A DNA stretch of 64,000 bases from Hirundichthys speculiger. Taxonomy: Eukaryota > Chordata > Actinopteri > Beloniformes > Exocoetidae. The position numbers were made by a program, and so were the translations under genes. This document shows, in pieces, positions 52,101 to 60,100 of this stretch. Where the stretch lies: contig JAGFBZ010002119.1 of NCBI GenBank assembly GCA_018398805.1, forward strand, positions 124,001 through 188,000. Reading direction: 5' to 3'. How positions within the stretch are numbered: the first letter of the stretch is position 1; every line of letters begins with the position of its first letter. The notes beneath the pieces were generated by a model. It saw nothing but the letters and a program-made list of their open reading frames with translations, had not been told where the DNA came from and did not search any database.

Positions 52101-54975
52101 AACAGTCTATTTTGAATGTGAAGAAAGATTTAAGGGGGAAGTCCTTATTTTCTTACTCCTTTATGGTTACATTGTTGTTTAGTTGCATCTTTTGAGGTCC
52201 AACTGGCAATAAGCAAAAGTTGAAACCAGCTGATGGATTTCATTAACAAAGAACCTGATGATGAATTCCCACTGCTTTGACTTTGGCGTTTTAACAACAA
52301 CAAACTACCTTTAACTACAACAAAGATGGAGGCATATATTAAATCCATGGCTATTTCAAAAGAAAATAGTCTCACAGTGATCATATTAGATCATAAATAT
52401 TTTTAAATTCTGAAATTTGCAAATCAGATCCTGCAGTAAAAAATGATGGGAAAAGCTGTTAAGTAAGTAGTTCTTCTTTATTAAAGTTATTTATTATTAT
52501 GTAAAAATGTATTTATTACCTATTTATTACTACTGTACAAACAAACAGGCTGATATGTATGAAATAACTGCATCAGTTTATCACAAGCTGTAAGGTTGAA
52601 AATTGTCAATATGTCAGGGTGGCCCAGGATTTACTGTGCATTCTAGTGACCAGAGCACTGGTCCAAGTACGCACATATGCAGGTGGATGAATAAATGCAT
52701 TGTATTGTGCTTTTGAGTAAAAGTGGATCTGACCAACCACACCAAAAAAAAAAAAAAATCTCCCACTCTTTCCTCCAAATGAAAAAGAAAATTATGCTGT
52801 GGAAACTCTGGAAGGTCCTATACTAAGAATGCTATCTACATACTTATTCCTACTAGCTAGGACTTCAGACAATAGGTTGTGCCTTCAAGGTGCTCATTGA
52901 TTACAACCTATATTATTTCCAGCCACAAGTGGCCTAATTTACTTATTATATTCTCATCTGCAGGAAATTCAACTCTGGGAAATACAACCACGACACCACA
53001 AGGTGAGATCACTCTATTTAGACTCTATTTTAGGCTGTTGTGACAATGACATCTACTGTATGTAGCAATACCACTTCTGATGATGTGGGGGCAGCATATC
53101 ACAACAAAGTTAATGTGTCTGAATGAGAGGAACTAGACATATTTTGGACCCAGCAGTGGCAATCATTTTGACAAATAATTGCTTGCGGCAACATTGAAAA
53201 AGAATAAGCAAAAATAACTTTGAAATGGTGAACTGAACTAGTTCATTTTAATTTCTGTGAACTATGAACTGAACTAGTTCATGTAGGAAGTGAACTTGTC
53301 CAACACTGTGATTAGCACAGATTACCTGCTGATTCGATAAGCTTCATCCTCACCTCTCCAGGCCAACCCACATCCAGTCGTGGCGGTCTGCTAGTACAAT
53401 TAACACAACACTAAAGCACAACAAATCATATTGTCTTTAAAATATGAATTACTCTTTTAGGTTTTTATTCACAGCTCTGAAATCAAGATAATGCTAAGCA
53501 CTAAGTATCTAAAGTGATGAAAGCTCGTCATGGCCAGCTGCAAGTCAAAAGACCACAGCTCCAATTATAAATACATTTTTATCTTTTTATCATTTTATCT
53601 GAACTAGTAGAAAAAGTTAATCCCCTGTAGAATTGTCAGGGATGTAAAATGTAGCTATTAGGACCAAAACCCTTTTTTGAACCAGCGTGTAAATATGTTT
53701 TGGTTATTCTGCAAATTTGGACATTTCAATTTATGAATCGATGGAGATTTGATTCCTTTTGGAGCTAAGCCTCTAGTGGCCAGTGGAGGAACTGCAATAT
53801 TTCTTTTTTCCTGGATGGCTTCAACCAGGAATGTTAGCGCTTGGTCAGCCCTTGGCATAAGACACAATGAAGTGCACTTCTAAAAGGGGCAAAGTGGTAT
53901 AACAATATGTGCTGGACCATCTTCACTCATTAGCGCAGTATTGTCACTGTAATCTTTGCCAACAGTGGATCTAAATGCCCCTACGTGGTCAGAAACCATT
54001 ATCCTCCATGAAGTATCTTTAATGAAAGTTATTTAAGAGCCAACTACTTAGAAAATTGGATTACAGTGATCCCCTGCCAATTCACGGTTTAAGTTATTCG
54101 CAGATTTTTAAGAAATATATTAATATAATTTAAAAACATTTAAAAAAAATCGCAGAAACATCACAGGATGTTGTGCGCATTCTCTCACAGTGAAGAAATG
54201 CTGTGAGCCTGTCTGGCCCCTTTAAGAAGGTAGCCTTATGGGTAATGGAGTGGCCTCATGGGTAATGTAGTGTGTGTGTCGTGGGACAGCAGAATGAAAA
54301 CGGGGTTAAATGAAAAGTGTAGTGAGCATAAACAACAACTCAGCATGCGTTTAGATTTACATTCTCTGTTAACCGACAGGAGCCCAACAATACAACCTGT
54401 GTGATGTTACAAGTTCCTGCAGTGCCAGAAAAAAGTGCTCGTTCCATGCAGAGAAAACCGGACTTTTTGTTTTGTTGTTGTTAGCGTGTTAGCCGCTAAT
54501 TACGAGCCAAAAATAGCACAATACCAGCAGTTTGTTTACTACGGTTCAGAGACCAGAGGCTGTGAAGGTAACAGAAAGACCACAGTTGAGCCTTTGTCTT
54601 GTTTCTGTGCTGTGCCTCGATACTTTTTGGGGGGTTTTTAAACATATTTTAAACACATTATTGAGCCTCGGGGGGCTCCGGCTCCAGTTCGTGGATTTTG
54701 ATTTACAAGAGGGGGCGTCGGTCCCCATTAACCGCGAAAAATAAGGGATCACTGTATTGCCTTAAGTAGTATTTTATTTAATTACACCTTATGCAATATT
54801 ACTTTTTAATCTATACATGTGAATAATTATAAGAAAAAAAGTTGAAATTACATTATAAATCTGTGTTTCATTTCCAGTAACAACCCTGAGTGGAAGTGTG
54901 AAGCATGTAAGCAGTCCAACATCCATATTCTTGGCTTTCCAGCTGGCAGCTTTGCTCCACATGTTACAACAATAA
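22001..54975 (+). CDS. Giant mesothelin/stereocilin-like GPI-anchored protein, 86 exons, internal triplication
   Basis: The mesothelin, stereocilin and otoancorin superfamily comprises extracellular, N-glycosylated, helical-repeat proteins, often GPI-linked, acting in adhesion or extracellular matrices. Here 86 exons join with matching phases. Order: signal peptide, short linker exons, exon quartets of about 180-200 residues with motifs like 'F..WF...L.P.L' and 'N.TC.SYQ.', three near-identical 604-residue units, three further quartets, a unique C-terminal mesothelin-type region, a Ser/Thr stalk and a short hydrophobic tail. I count about 3,514 residues if four small indels are allowed for: one base at 22004-22007, two at 33375-33378, one at 34233, one at 51967-51971. 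Literally read, the gene is broken at those points. NxS/T sites are very frequent. AATAAA lies at 55479-55484. Family assignment rests on motif resemblance only. Confidence 0.75.
22288..22929 (+). CDS. N-terminal linker exons and first helical exon
   Basis: Exons 22288-22303 (FNATQ), 22408-22435 (GPDLLTPEN), 22549-22621 (SDVSTPSKDLQKACEPVNLQ) and 22786-22929 (ISEAVDKLIGELSCKSSKN..LKVFLDL). Phases are 0-1, 1-2, 2-0 and 0-0. The same phase and size pattern returns inside each duplicated unit (CKETPVD, ENLICDAVN, SQLQQALEAD.., AAHLTQDNLATLLKC..), so the unit contains a copy of this N-terminal block. Confidence 0.7.
23153..25120. mobile_element. DNA transposon with long AT-rich TIRs, disrupted by a LINE
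   Basis: The left end TTAGGGCTGGGCAACGATTA, continuing AAATTTTT.AATC.CGATTAATC, and the right end (its inverse, ...TTGCCCAGCCCTAA) pair over about 40 bases. TATA flanks both sides, so a TA-type target duplication is likely. The internal non-LINE parts (about 23200-23770 and 25040-25075) show no transposase, so it is probably a MITE-like element. Superfamily not determined. Confidence 0.78.
23775..25035 (+). pseudogene. LINE reverse-transcriptase fragment (L2/Rex-like), 5'-truncated and frameshifted
   Basis: Frames together cover most of the RT domain and the region after it: NYRGI..PGKV, EKAFDRVPRGVLWGVL, VGLRQGCPLS, LLFADDLVLLA (the F-A-D-D catalytic motif), RISTSKSETMVLSRKR, EEFKYLGVLFTS and LTYGHELWVVTERMRSRIQA. 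It has at least three frame changes and an in-frame stop (GELS*). The 3' end is a (GGAT)n tail. It lies inside the TIR element, on the + strand of the intron. Confidence 0.85.
25301..26727 (+). CDS. First exon quartet, remaining three exons
   Basis: Exon 25301-25497 (TQLHVLDVFGVLESLN..FIRRWFSLKMAPFLPYISE.., ending FTCTSFQEL), exon 26363-26466 (VTSISEELKMSQRMEMKMIY..) and exon 26609-26727 (EPGCKENVNRSEEWLERNLG..). Phases 0-2, 2-1, 1-0. They are diverged equivalents of exons I, J, K of the repeated unit: W/F..WF...L.P, then N.TC.S.QE., then SEEWLxxNLGxFSxFATL. Confidence 0.75.
25998..26256 (+). mobile_element. tRNA-derived SINE (V-SINE/Mermaid-like)
   Basis: Pol III A-box-like TGGCTGTAGCTCAG and B box GGTTCGATCC (from 26049) sit in a tRNA-like head. 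The conserved fish V-SINE body follows (CTGGGCAAGACACTGAACC, GTGTGTGAATGGGTGAATG) with the terminal GCAGTCCATTTACCAT. It lies in the intron before exon 26363 and is not a functional tRNA gene. Confidence 0.85.
26833..30518 (+). CDS. Duplicated unit, copy 1 (exons A-O)
   Basis: Fifteen exons: A 26833-27009, B 27307-27515, C 27607-27701, D 27808-27833, E 27999-28020, F 28130-28157, G 28273-28357, H 28489-28635, I 28719-28930, J 29030-29133, K 29228-29346, L 29452-29619, M 29832-30031, N 30130-30242, O 30412-30518. They sum to 1,812 bases, 604 codons, entering and leaving in phase 0. A-B-C-D, H-I-J-K and L-M-N-O are three versions of one quartet; E-F-G repeat the N-terminal linker. Exon A starts RDVLKKLSPQQKAELIL, unlike EAVVDVLTPQQKAELIL in copies 2 and 3, so the duplication boundary lies inside this exon. 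The copy has no frame break. Confidence 0.82.
30610..34302 (+). CDS. Duplicated unit, copy 2 (two frameshifts)
   Basis: Exons: A 30610-30786, B 31084-31292, C 31384-31478, D 31585-31610, E 31776-31797, F 31907-31934, G 32054-32138, H 32270-32416, I 32500-32711, J 32811-32914, K 33009-33127, L 33233-33402, M 33615-33814, N 33913-34025, O 34195-34302. Exon L has an extra TC (about 33375-33378), which puts TGA at 33386-33388. Exon O has an extra G at 34233-34234. The net shift is three bases, so the frame returns after O. Both lesions fall in quartet L-O (phase 0 at both ends), whose skipping would keep the frame. Otherwise almost identical to copy 3. Confidence 0.82.
34394..38080 (+). CDS. Duplicated unit, copy 3 (intact)
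   Basis: Exons: A 34394-34570, B 34868-35076, C 35168-35262, D 35369-35394, E 35560-35581, F 35691-35718, G 35835-35919, H 36051-36197, I 36281-36492, J 36592-36695, K 36790-36908, L 37014-37181, M 37394-37593, N 37692-37804, O 37974-38080. All frames are open. The repeat continues into the next intron up to GGAGGCA (38167-38173), the first bases of exon A, and then stops. The following exon A belongs to a diverged quartet at 38248. Confidence 0.83.
38248..39132 (+). CDS. Mesothelin-like quartet after the array
   Basis: Exons 38248-38418 (DTLLDTLSSGQKAQFLLEP..), 38500-38705 (QNLTAVNPRLSGTILNLTLM..WFQIYLAPFLPSID.., NITCNSYQE), 38798-38898 (VTGFNNVFPKLSVRQTQH..) and 39014-39132 (CLKSGNDDRSWLENNFGQFL..). 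Phases 0-0, 0-2, 2-1, 1-0. It is the diverged homologue of quartets A-D and L-O. Confidence 0.78.
39370..42171 (+). CDS. Mesothelin-like quartet with an intron expanded by repeats
   Basis: Exons 39370-39525 (VGVEDLFTLNQLSQLASIPS..), 41500-41714 (AQSANYSEEVKSAFLQAVFE..QWLRVRLKPLLVNLP..), 41859-41944 (IGLLDKLHMTLSSNTQKEIY..) and 42044-42171 (PPLKCYEGRSVYIYLTNTLL..). Phases follow the quartet rule. The 2-kb first intron holds a LINE and a hAT element. Confidence 0.77.
39740..40570 (-). pseudogene. LINE ORF2 3' part with tail, antisense in the intron
   Basis: A 215-codon open frame (39922-40569) reads KYSDDSAVVGCI, HLVLNTSKTKEMIVDFRRSK, EYKYLGVQLDNRLEW, KGQSRLYFLRKLRSF, SVLGVTLEPLELI and HPLHNTVIK. 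These belong to the post-catalytic part of a fish LINE reverse transcriptase. The 3' tail ends near 39745 at the motif AATACTTTATTGATCCC. 5'-truncated; its frame is still open, so it is a fairly young insertion. Confidence 0.82.
40747..41127. mobile_element. Non-autonomous hAT element
   Basis: Ends CAGCCATTCCCAAACTT and its near-inverse (CACTTTGGGAATCACTG), with GTGTACAT before and GCGTACAT after: an 8-bp target duplication with one mismatch. The interior contains AAGGCCCACAG and TCACGGCCCACC but no transposase frame. Confidence 0.8.
42309..43320 (+). CDS. Mesothelin-like quartet
   Basis: Exons 42309-42434 (LLNTISTSEMSEFLSQPNVI..), 42529-42719 (EDVPDQVKMLILPCVWHLAL..), 42816-42907 (VFYMGNSFVYNNSEIGQADV..) and 43190-43320 (GSGARCYNSSEAGLNSTAWF..). 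Phases 0-0, 0-2, 2-1, 1-0. The last exon shows the Cys...W(F/L)..N.G.F motif seen in every fourth exon. Confidence 0.77.
44255..47167 (+). CDS. Transition exons to the C-terminal mesothelin region
   Basis: Exons 44255-44379 (IKPFLENKANLELFSNTAIP..), 44491-44617 (LPGSLLCSSEIPNSAYSSLN..), 45967-46179 (MSAALASNIETFTEQTFANL..TISQITSVSSSVLISSL..), 46310-46480 (INSSTSLQSLGTLIAGIPSE..) and 47021-47167 (IISLDSSSAKVVLNVPDALA..). Phases 0-2, 2-0 and then three 0-0 exons. The 'LG.LI.GIP...I..I' text is typical of the helical repeats that precede the mesothelin core. Confidence 0.75.
45080..45540 (+). mobile_element. 5'-truncated Tc1/mariner-like element
   Basis: The sequence matches the end of a fish Tc1-like transposase region (CTTGACTGACCTGCACAGAG, TCCTGACCTCAACC, GAATGGTCAAAAATCC) and terminates in TTTTGGCAATATAGTGTA. 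That is the usual right TIR of this class. No left TIR is visible; frame broken. Confidence 0.75.
47168..48221. other. Intron with a LINE 3' tail
   Basis: From about 47800 to 48150, + strand, it carries the dispersed fish repeat with GAGCCAGGTCCTCC, GTGCCACTGTTTGGCTT and GGGTCTCTGTAAAGCGCC. This is the same family as the - strand fragment at 2525-2650. The remainder is unassigned. Confidence 0.55.
48222..50122 (+). CDS. Mesothelin core, first half
   Basis: Exons 48222-48271, 48364-48496 (ISPSVLQGFTCTATQKMPQK..), 48700-48782 (LTCMYNQLRGGLSQNFTDYP..), 48883-49009 (NCRSYFSALGAADFSVVSSV..), 49111-49301 (GINGSSLSRDDMEVLGNMSC..), 49763-49853 and 50002-50122. The pair ending TKYG and beginning NVTTWNQQTLEDLGILPLYF mirrors the 'YG.P..W....L..LG.LP' signature of mesothelin and stereocilin; FLKGFMPSLRKGKTQK with a basic stretch follows. 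A basic RRGRKK lies in the second exon. Exon 49763 is preferred over a longer open frame from 49692 because only it satisfies the incoming phase. Confidence 0.77.
50328..52053 (+). CDS. Mesothelin core, second half, with a frame break near its end
   Basis: Exons 50328-50509 (DCTAGNITQVTVSDASFPFG..FDLCLD), 50685-50840 (AFPSGVPDQEVQMLSSVSRV..), 50932-51065 (LGSSELTIINSNLCSLNTST..), 51167-51300 (NSKLLNVASCSVQQKRVLYE..), 51416-51510 and 51848-52053. 'D.F..I...L....G....DDI' order fits the family. In the last exon the frame LQSDLDN switches, by loss of one base near 51967-51971, to LGLGLISNRTVPTNSTSSS, which is Ser/Thr-rich and is the only frame whose phase fits the next two exons. Confidence 0.73.
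52964..53002 (+). CDS. Ser/Thr-rich stalk exon
   Basis: A 39-base symmetric phase 1-1 exon, GNSTLGNTTTTPQ, likely O-glycosylated. Acceptor CTGCAG and donor GTGAGA are good. Confidence 0.65.
53210..53312. mobile_element. Single end of a fish DNA element
   Basis: Contains two GAACTAGTTCA palindromes and ends AACTTGTCCAACACTG, an end shared by many fish hAT-like repeats. No opposite end was found. Confidence 0.4.
54064..54754. mobile_element. pogo/Tigger-like MITE
   Basis: Starts CAGTGATCCCCTGCC, with an ACGGTTT motif soon after. Ends AACCGCGAAAAATAAGGGAT followed by CACTG, the inverse of the left end in its outer bases. TA lies on both sides. The interior has AT-rich and GC-rich patches and no intact transposase. 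Confidence 0.72.
54878..54975 (+). CDS. Last exon with hydrophobic tail (probable GPI signal)
   Basis: Enters in phase 1 and reads VTTLSGSVKHVSSPTSIFLA, then FQLAALLHMLQQ and TAA. A small-residue region (SGS, SSPTS) before a short C-terminal hydrophobic segment with no charged tail suggests GPI attachment, as in mesothelin. The hydrophobic stretch is short, so secretion without an anchor is possible. Confidence 0.62.
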
Positions 54976-56247
54976 TCTTAAGAAACTCATCATTTTAACA
55001 GCCTATGAAATACGTCAATGACTAATTATTTTCTTTTCAGTAATGCTTTCATCTTGATTGTTCTAAAATATTATCAGTTTGATTCATTCACATATATCTG
55101 AAAATTACATAATTGTAACTATTTTCTTGTGCTTCACTTTTTTTTTTTTAATTTTTGACAATGCAACTAATCTACAATTATACTATTAAAGGACTCATTA
55201 TAATGTTATGTTTTAGGTGGTGGTTTGGAATATTGGAACTAAGTACTGCTATTGACAAATTAAACAAAATGTCTTAAAAGCTACAAGTGCATCTGAAGTA
55301 AACTTCTCAAATTTGCTGTACTAACATCATGTAATCTGCTAAGCTATTTTCTGTATTAATGAATGCTTTCTAATATAAATTTAATGTTTGTGTGTTTGTC
55401 TGTTTAAGAACATAAAAAGGAAATTCAACACATTACATCCCCTCTTTGCCATGATTTTGTTTTCCATAACCAGGCTGAAATAAACTTTTTGTAGCCTCTA
55501 CCAGTGGTAACTGCTTAACTGCTTGGACTTCAAACTTGTCTCTAGCATTTTAGAGGTACAATTCCTATGCCCACAAACAACTGATCAACTAGTCAATGAT
55601 TTTGATATCTACAATTGTGTGGATAATGTCTTTATTTGGATAGTACCAAATGATAAAAAACAGCTTTTCAAAACGACATTTATATCATGAAGGAGATTAG
55701 CTAATGTGCTGTTACACCTCAAGATGGTAACAAGTTCACATTGCAAGCATGCACACATTTATCAACTAAAACAAGTCCCATGGTTAAAAAAAAAAACTTT
55801 GTGAGAAAAATGCTAACAGACTTTTACATAGAGTCAAAATTTCAACTAACATCTCTGAATCACATAAAGAACTCAAACAATTGAAGATGAGTTTCACGTT
55901 AGTAATTCCAATAGCTCTAATCTTGCCAGATTATTCATTTGATGACAACTTTTTCTTGTTAATCATGACCATTTTTGAAAAAATTCTGAATTCTTTGAAG
56001 AAAAAAAAGTCATGTTGCATAAATGAAAACATAACAGAAACTGCAACTGCAAGGAAATGTCATTTTCCATTCTTGATGGAATTTTTTACAAACATAGCAA
56101 TGCTGTGGAACCTTCTGAGTTCGTCTTTGTACCGTACAGAACAGATAAGCAAAGATGCCAGCTGCTGAAGAAGTTTAAGAGCCTTATCCCACAAAGTGTT
56201 TCTGTATTTCTTAACTTTTACTTCCTGCTGTCTTGCAGTTATACAGG
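54976..56247. other. Convergent 3' ends of two genes
   Basis: Holds the 3' UTR of the mesothelin-like gene (AATAAA at 55479-55484) and that of the calpain on the other strand (AATAAA read on the -, at 55631-55636). The two signals are only about 150 bases apart, so the transcripts nearly meet or overlap. The short frames here are not genes. Confidence 0.5.
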
Positions 56248-57176
56248 TTAGGTGTACATCGCAAGGTACATCCACTGAAAAACAAACAAAAAAACAAAAC
56301 AAATAAATAAGCGTTTCTGCCCAAAACATTGAAATGTAGTAGAAGCGTGAAATCATTTCTAGGTCAATATCAATTTTGTTTCATTTGTGAAAAGTTAAAA
56401 CCTTAAATCAAGAGTGATTTTCCTTCATTACCTCTATTTCTCTCAGAGTCATGGTTGTTCCAGTCGACAACTGCTTATAGATTTCTGTGAAGAAAAACAT
56501 AATCTTTAAGATTCAAAAACTGAAAGTGTCATGTAGAAAATGTGTGTAAGACAATGAAACATGGTAAGAACTTCGCTGTATGAACAGAGAGAAATGAGTC
56601 ATTTCAAGAAGCTAAACTTGAGGGTACAGTTTGTCAATTACCTGAATATCTACCACACATGACCACTTGGGGGCGCTTTACACTCTTATACAGCCCCATA
56701 TGTTAAAATAATATGTCACATTCAGTTACACTACAGACCCAACAGGACAGTTGTCCTGTATTCTGGCATAGTAATGCACTATGCTTCAGATGTTGGCTTC
56801 TTTATTTGACTTTTTTATTCTGTTTACTTTTTTCCTTTCTTTTTTTTTTTTTTTTATCACAGATTTCCTGCTGAACATTCTGGCTTTTGTCTGGTCTAGC
56901 TAAGGACAAATTTATAGAATCACTCAGTGATGAGGGGGAAAAAAATCATGAGGTTATGAAGAAAAACAATTTCCTCCACTAACACCTTCATATCTTTGAA
57001 CCATTAATTCTTGAAAGATCAACATTGTCAACCTTCATTAACAGTTCAGATGTACTTACGAGACATGCAATCAAAGCGAAGGACCAGAGTGATGAAGCTC
57101 TCTAGTGTTATGTGTCCAGAGGAGGCACCGTAACGCAGGGCCATCAAATTCAGCATGTCGTCGCTGATCCCCCTTC
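56248..57176 (-). CDS. Calpain penta-EF-hand, last three exons
   Basis: Exons 57060-57176 (RGISDDMLNLMALRYGASSG..FITLVLRFDCM), 56432-56484 (QIYKQLSTGTTMTLREIE) and 56248-56274 (WMYLAMYT, stop). The fifth-hand dimerisation segment has the usual W...(L)TMY-type end. EF4 and EF5 loops lack several Ca2+ ligands, as in most calpains. Confidence 0.82.
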
Positions 57177-60100
57177 CTGAACAGCACACAGCACACAGGA
57201 ATAATGTGTTAGTCAGTAATACACATCACCACTGTACTGACTAACACCATAACGTGTAGTCAGTACACACATCACCACTGTATTAAGACTAACACACAGG
57301 AGTAACGTGTTAGTCAGTAACACACATCACCAACTGTATTATAGACTAACACACAGGAGTAACGTGTTAGTCAGTAACACACACATCACCGACTGTATTA
57401 CTGACTAACACACAGGAGTAACGTGTTAGTCAGTAATACACATCACCGACTGTATTACAGACTAACACACAGGAGTAACGTGTTAGTCAGTAACACACAT
57501 CACCAACTGTATTATAGACTAACACACAGGAGTAACGTGTTAGTCAGTAACACACATCACCGACTGTATTACTGACTAACACACAGGAGTAACGTGTTAG
57601 TCAGTAATACACATCACCGACTGTATTACTGACTAACACACAGGAGTAACGTGTTAGTCAGTAATACACATCACCGACTGTATTACAGACTAACACACAG
57701 TAGTAACGTGTTAGTCAGTAATACACATCACCGACTGTATTACTGACTAACACACAGGAGTAACGTGTTAGTCAGTAATACACATCACCGACTGTATTAC
57801 TGACTAACACACAGGAGTAACGTGTTAGTCAGTAGTACACATCACCAACTGTATTACTGACTAACACACAGGAGTAACGTGTTAGTCAGTAATACACATC
57901 ACCGACTGTATTACTGACTAACACACAGGAGTAACGTGTTAGTCAGTAATACACATCACCGACTGTATTACAGACTAACACAACAGGAGTAACGTGTTAG
58001 TCAGTAATACACATCACCACTGTATTACTGACTAACACACAGGAGTAACGTGTTAGTCAGTAATACACATCACCGACTGTATTACAGACTAACACACAGG
58101 AGTGTAACGTGTTAGTCAGTAATACACATCACCGACTGTATTACAGACTAACACACAGTAGTAACGTGTTAGTCAGTAATACACATCACCGACTGTATTA
58201 CTGACTAACACGCAGGAGTAACGTGTTAGTCAGTAATACACATCACCGACTGTATTACTGACTAACACACAGGAGTAACGTGTTAGTCAGTAATACAGCT
58301 GCTGATGTGACTTCAGTGCTTCAGAACAATTTATTTCAATCTTTCTATGAAAAGAAAAGATCTGGAAACGACTGAAATGATCAGCATGGTGAGTGCTTAC
58401 GCTCACACCAGAATAAAGGTACATTTGAAAGAAATGGAGTTTTTAGTTTTCTAGCATATTAGACCAATATTATCTTAGACCGTCGTCATTTAAAACAATT
58501 TTCCTTTTGCTGTTTGAGTCTTAAGATGCAAGTGGTTGCTTTTGTGCTTTGACGCCACCGTATTTAAAAGAAAGAAAATGCATATATTTGTTTGGCCACT
58601 TGGGGGCAGCATGAACTGTTTTCAATCTCTACCAGCTCCCTCTTTAATAACTAAATTAAATAGCTTCTTTAGTGGACTGAGGCAACTTGTTGTGTTGCAA
58701 AATGTTTTTTAGTCACACTTACTTTTATGGTCTAGATAAATGAATGCTGAGTTGAAACCTTTTTTTGTAACTGTAGCTTTTTATTTTATAAAACAATCAC
58801 ATTTTCTGTGTAGGTAAATTTTTCATGATGGCTCTACTTTTTCTGGAACAGATGAAAAGATCTGATAAATTCACACACCTGAAGCCATGATTGCATTCCT
58901 CAGTTCACTCAGTGACAGCGTCCCTGTTTGTGAAACATCACAGCGGAAGAAAATGTCCTAGAGAAACAGGGAATAGTTAGTTGTTGCACTCCTGCACCAA
59001 TGATGATATAGTAAATTTAGTAGCACTATAATGAAGAGTACAGTCTAAGTCTTCACCAGAGAACAAATGGGGGGGGGGGGGGGGATAAGAAAACTAAACC
59101 TTGAGCAACTCCTACTCAAGCAATTTAGTAGGTAATGGTTAATTAATAAAATTGTTGCAGAAATTGTTTAGAATTACCTGATAGTTAATAAATCATTAAT
59201 AAACTTTAACAGTATATTTTCTTTTTGAAATCTAGCTATGTTTCTAATAGTTCCCTGGAAGGACAGATTGTATTTCAGGACATGTTAGTGGTCTGAGTGA
59301 TTTTCAAGAAAACTCTTTGAACTTTAAGAAAGGTGAATCACCATCATTCACTTTTCTGTAAGAAATGCTTTTACAAGGTTTTTACTCTTCTTACCTTGTA
59401 CATGACAACCTTCCTCCACAGACGGACAAATTCTTCACCATTCAGTTTGCCAGTGATAGATGTCTGTTTAAGCCTCTGTTGAGGTATAATTGCTGCACAT
59501 GTAGCTTCATGCCTAAGCCTGACATTTAAATGGAATCGTGTACTGCAAATCCAGAAAAGGCCATGCAGGTTTTGACATGTGTGCTGTATGTGTGTTTTAT
59601 TCAACTCCATTTTGGCCTAAAGCAAAATACTTCACTTCTTTAGTAGATTAGCTTCTAACAATGATGACAAAAGCAGGACTATGTTTTACTTATTCAGGAG
59701 GATACATCCATAAGAGCAACCATGCTGCGACAGGCATCAGTGCTGAAGCCACCAGATTTGAGATCTCCTGAATTAAAAAAAAAGGAACATTTAACGTTTG
59801 TCTAAACTTAGCACCATAACAGTGCAACATTTAAATATCTAACAGTCAAATCTACTGTTTTTACAGTCCAAACCTTTGAGGATTTTGTCATTGAGGAGAC
59901 TTTGCAGCTGCTCAGCACCAACTTCTTCATACTGGAAATAAAAAGCAAATATGAGAACACTCAAAAACAAGATGTTGGTACATGTTTTCATGATCAGGGA
60001 TACCTTCAATTTGGATCTTTTTCTTAAATCTCATCTTTTAAATAAAATCCACAAAACTCTTAAACTTTTTTTCTGAAAAACACAATACCTTGTCAGAGTA

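Noticed and set aside
57190..58300. CRISPR-like array
   Set aside because: The repeats are contiguous minisatellite units without unique spacers, in a vertebrate intron.
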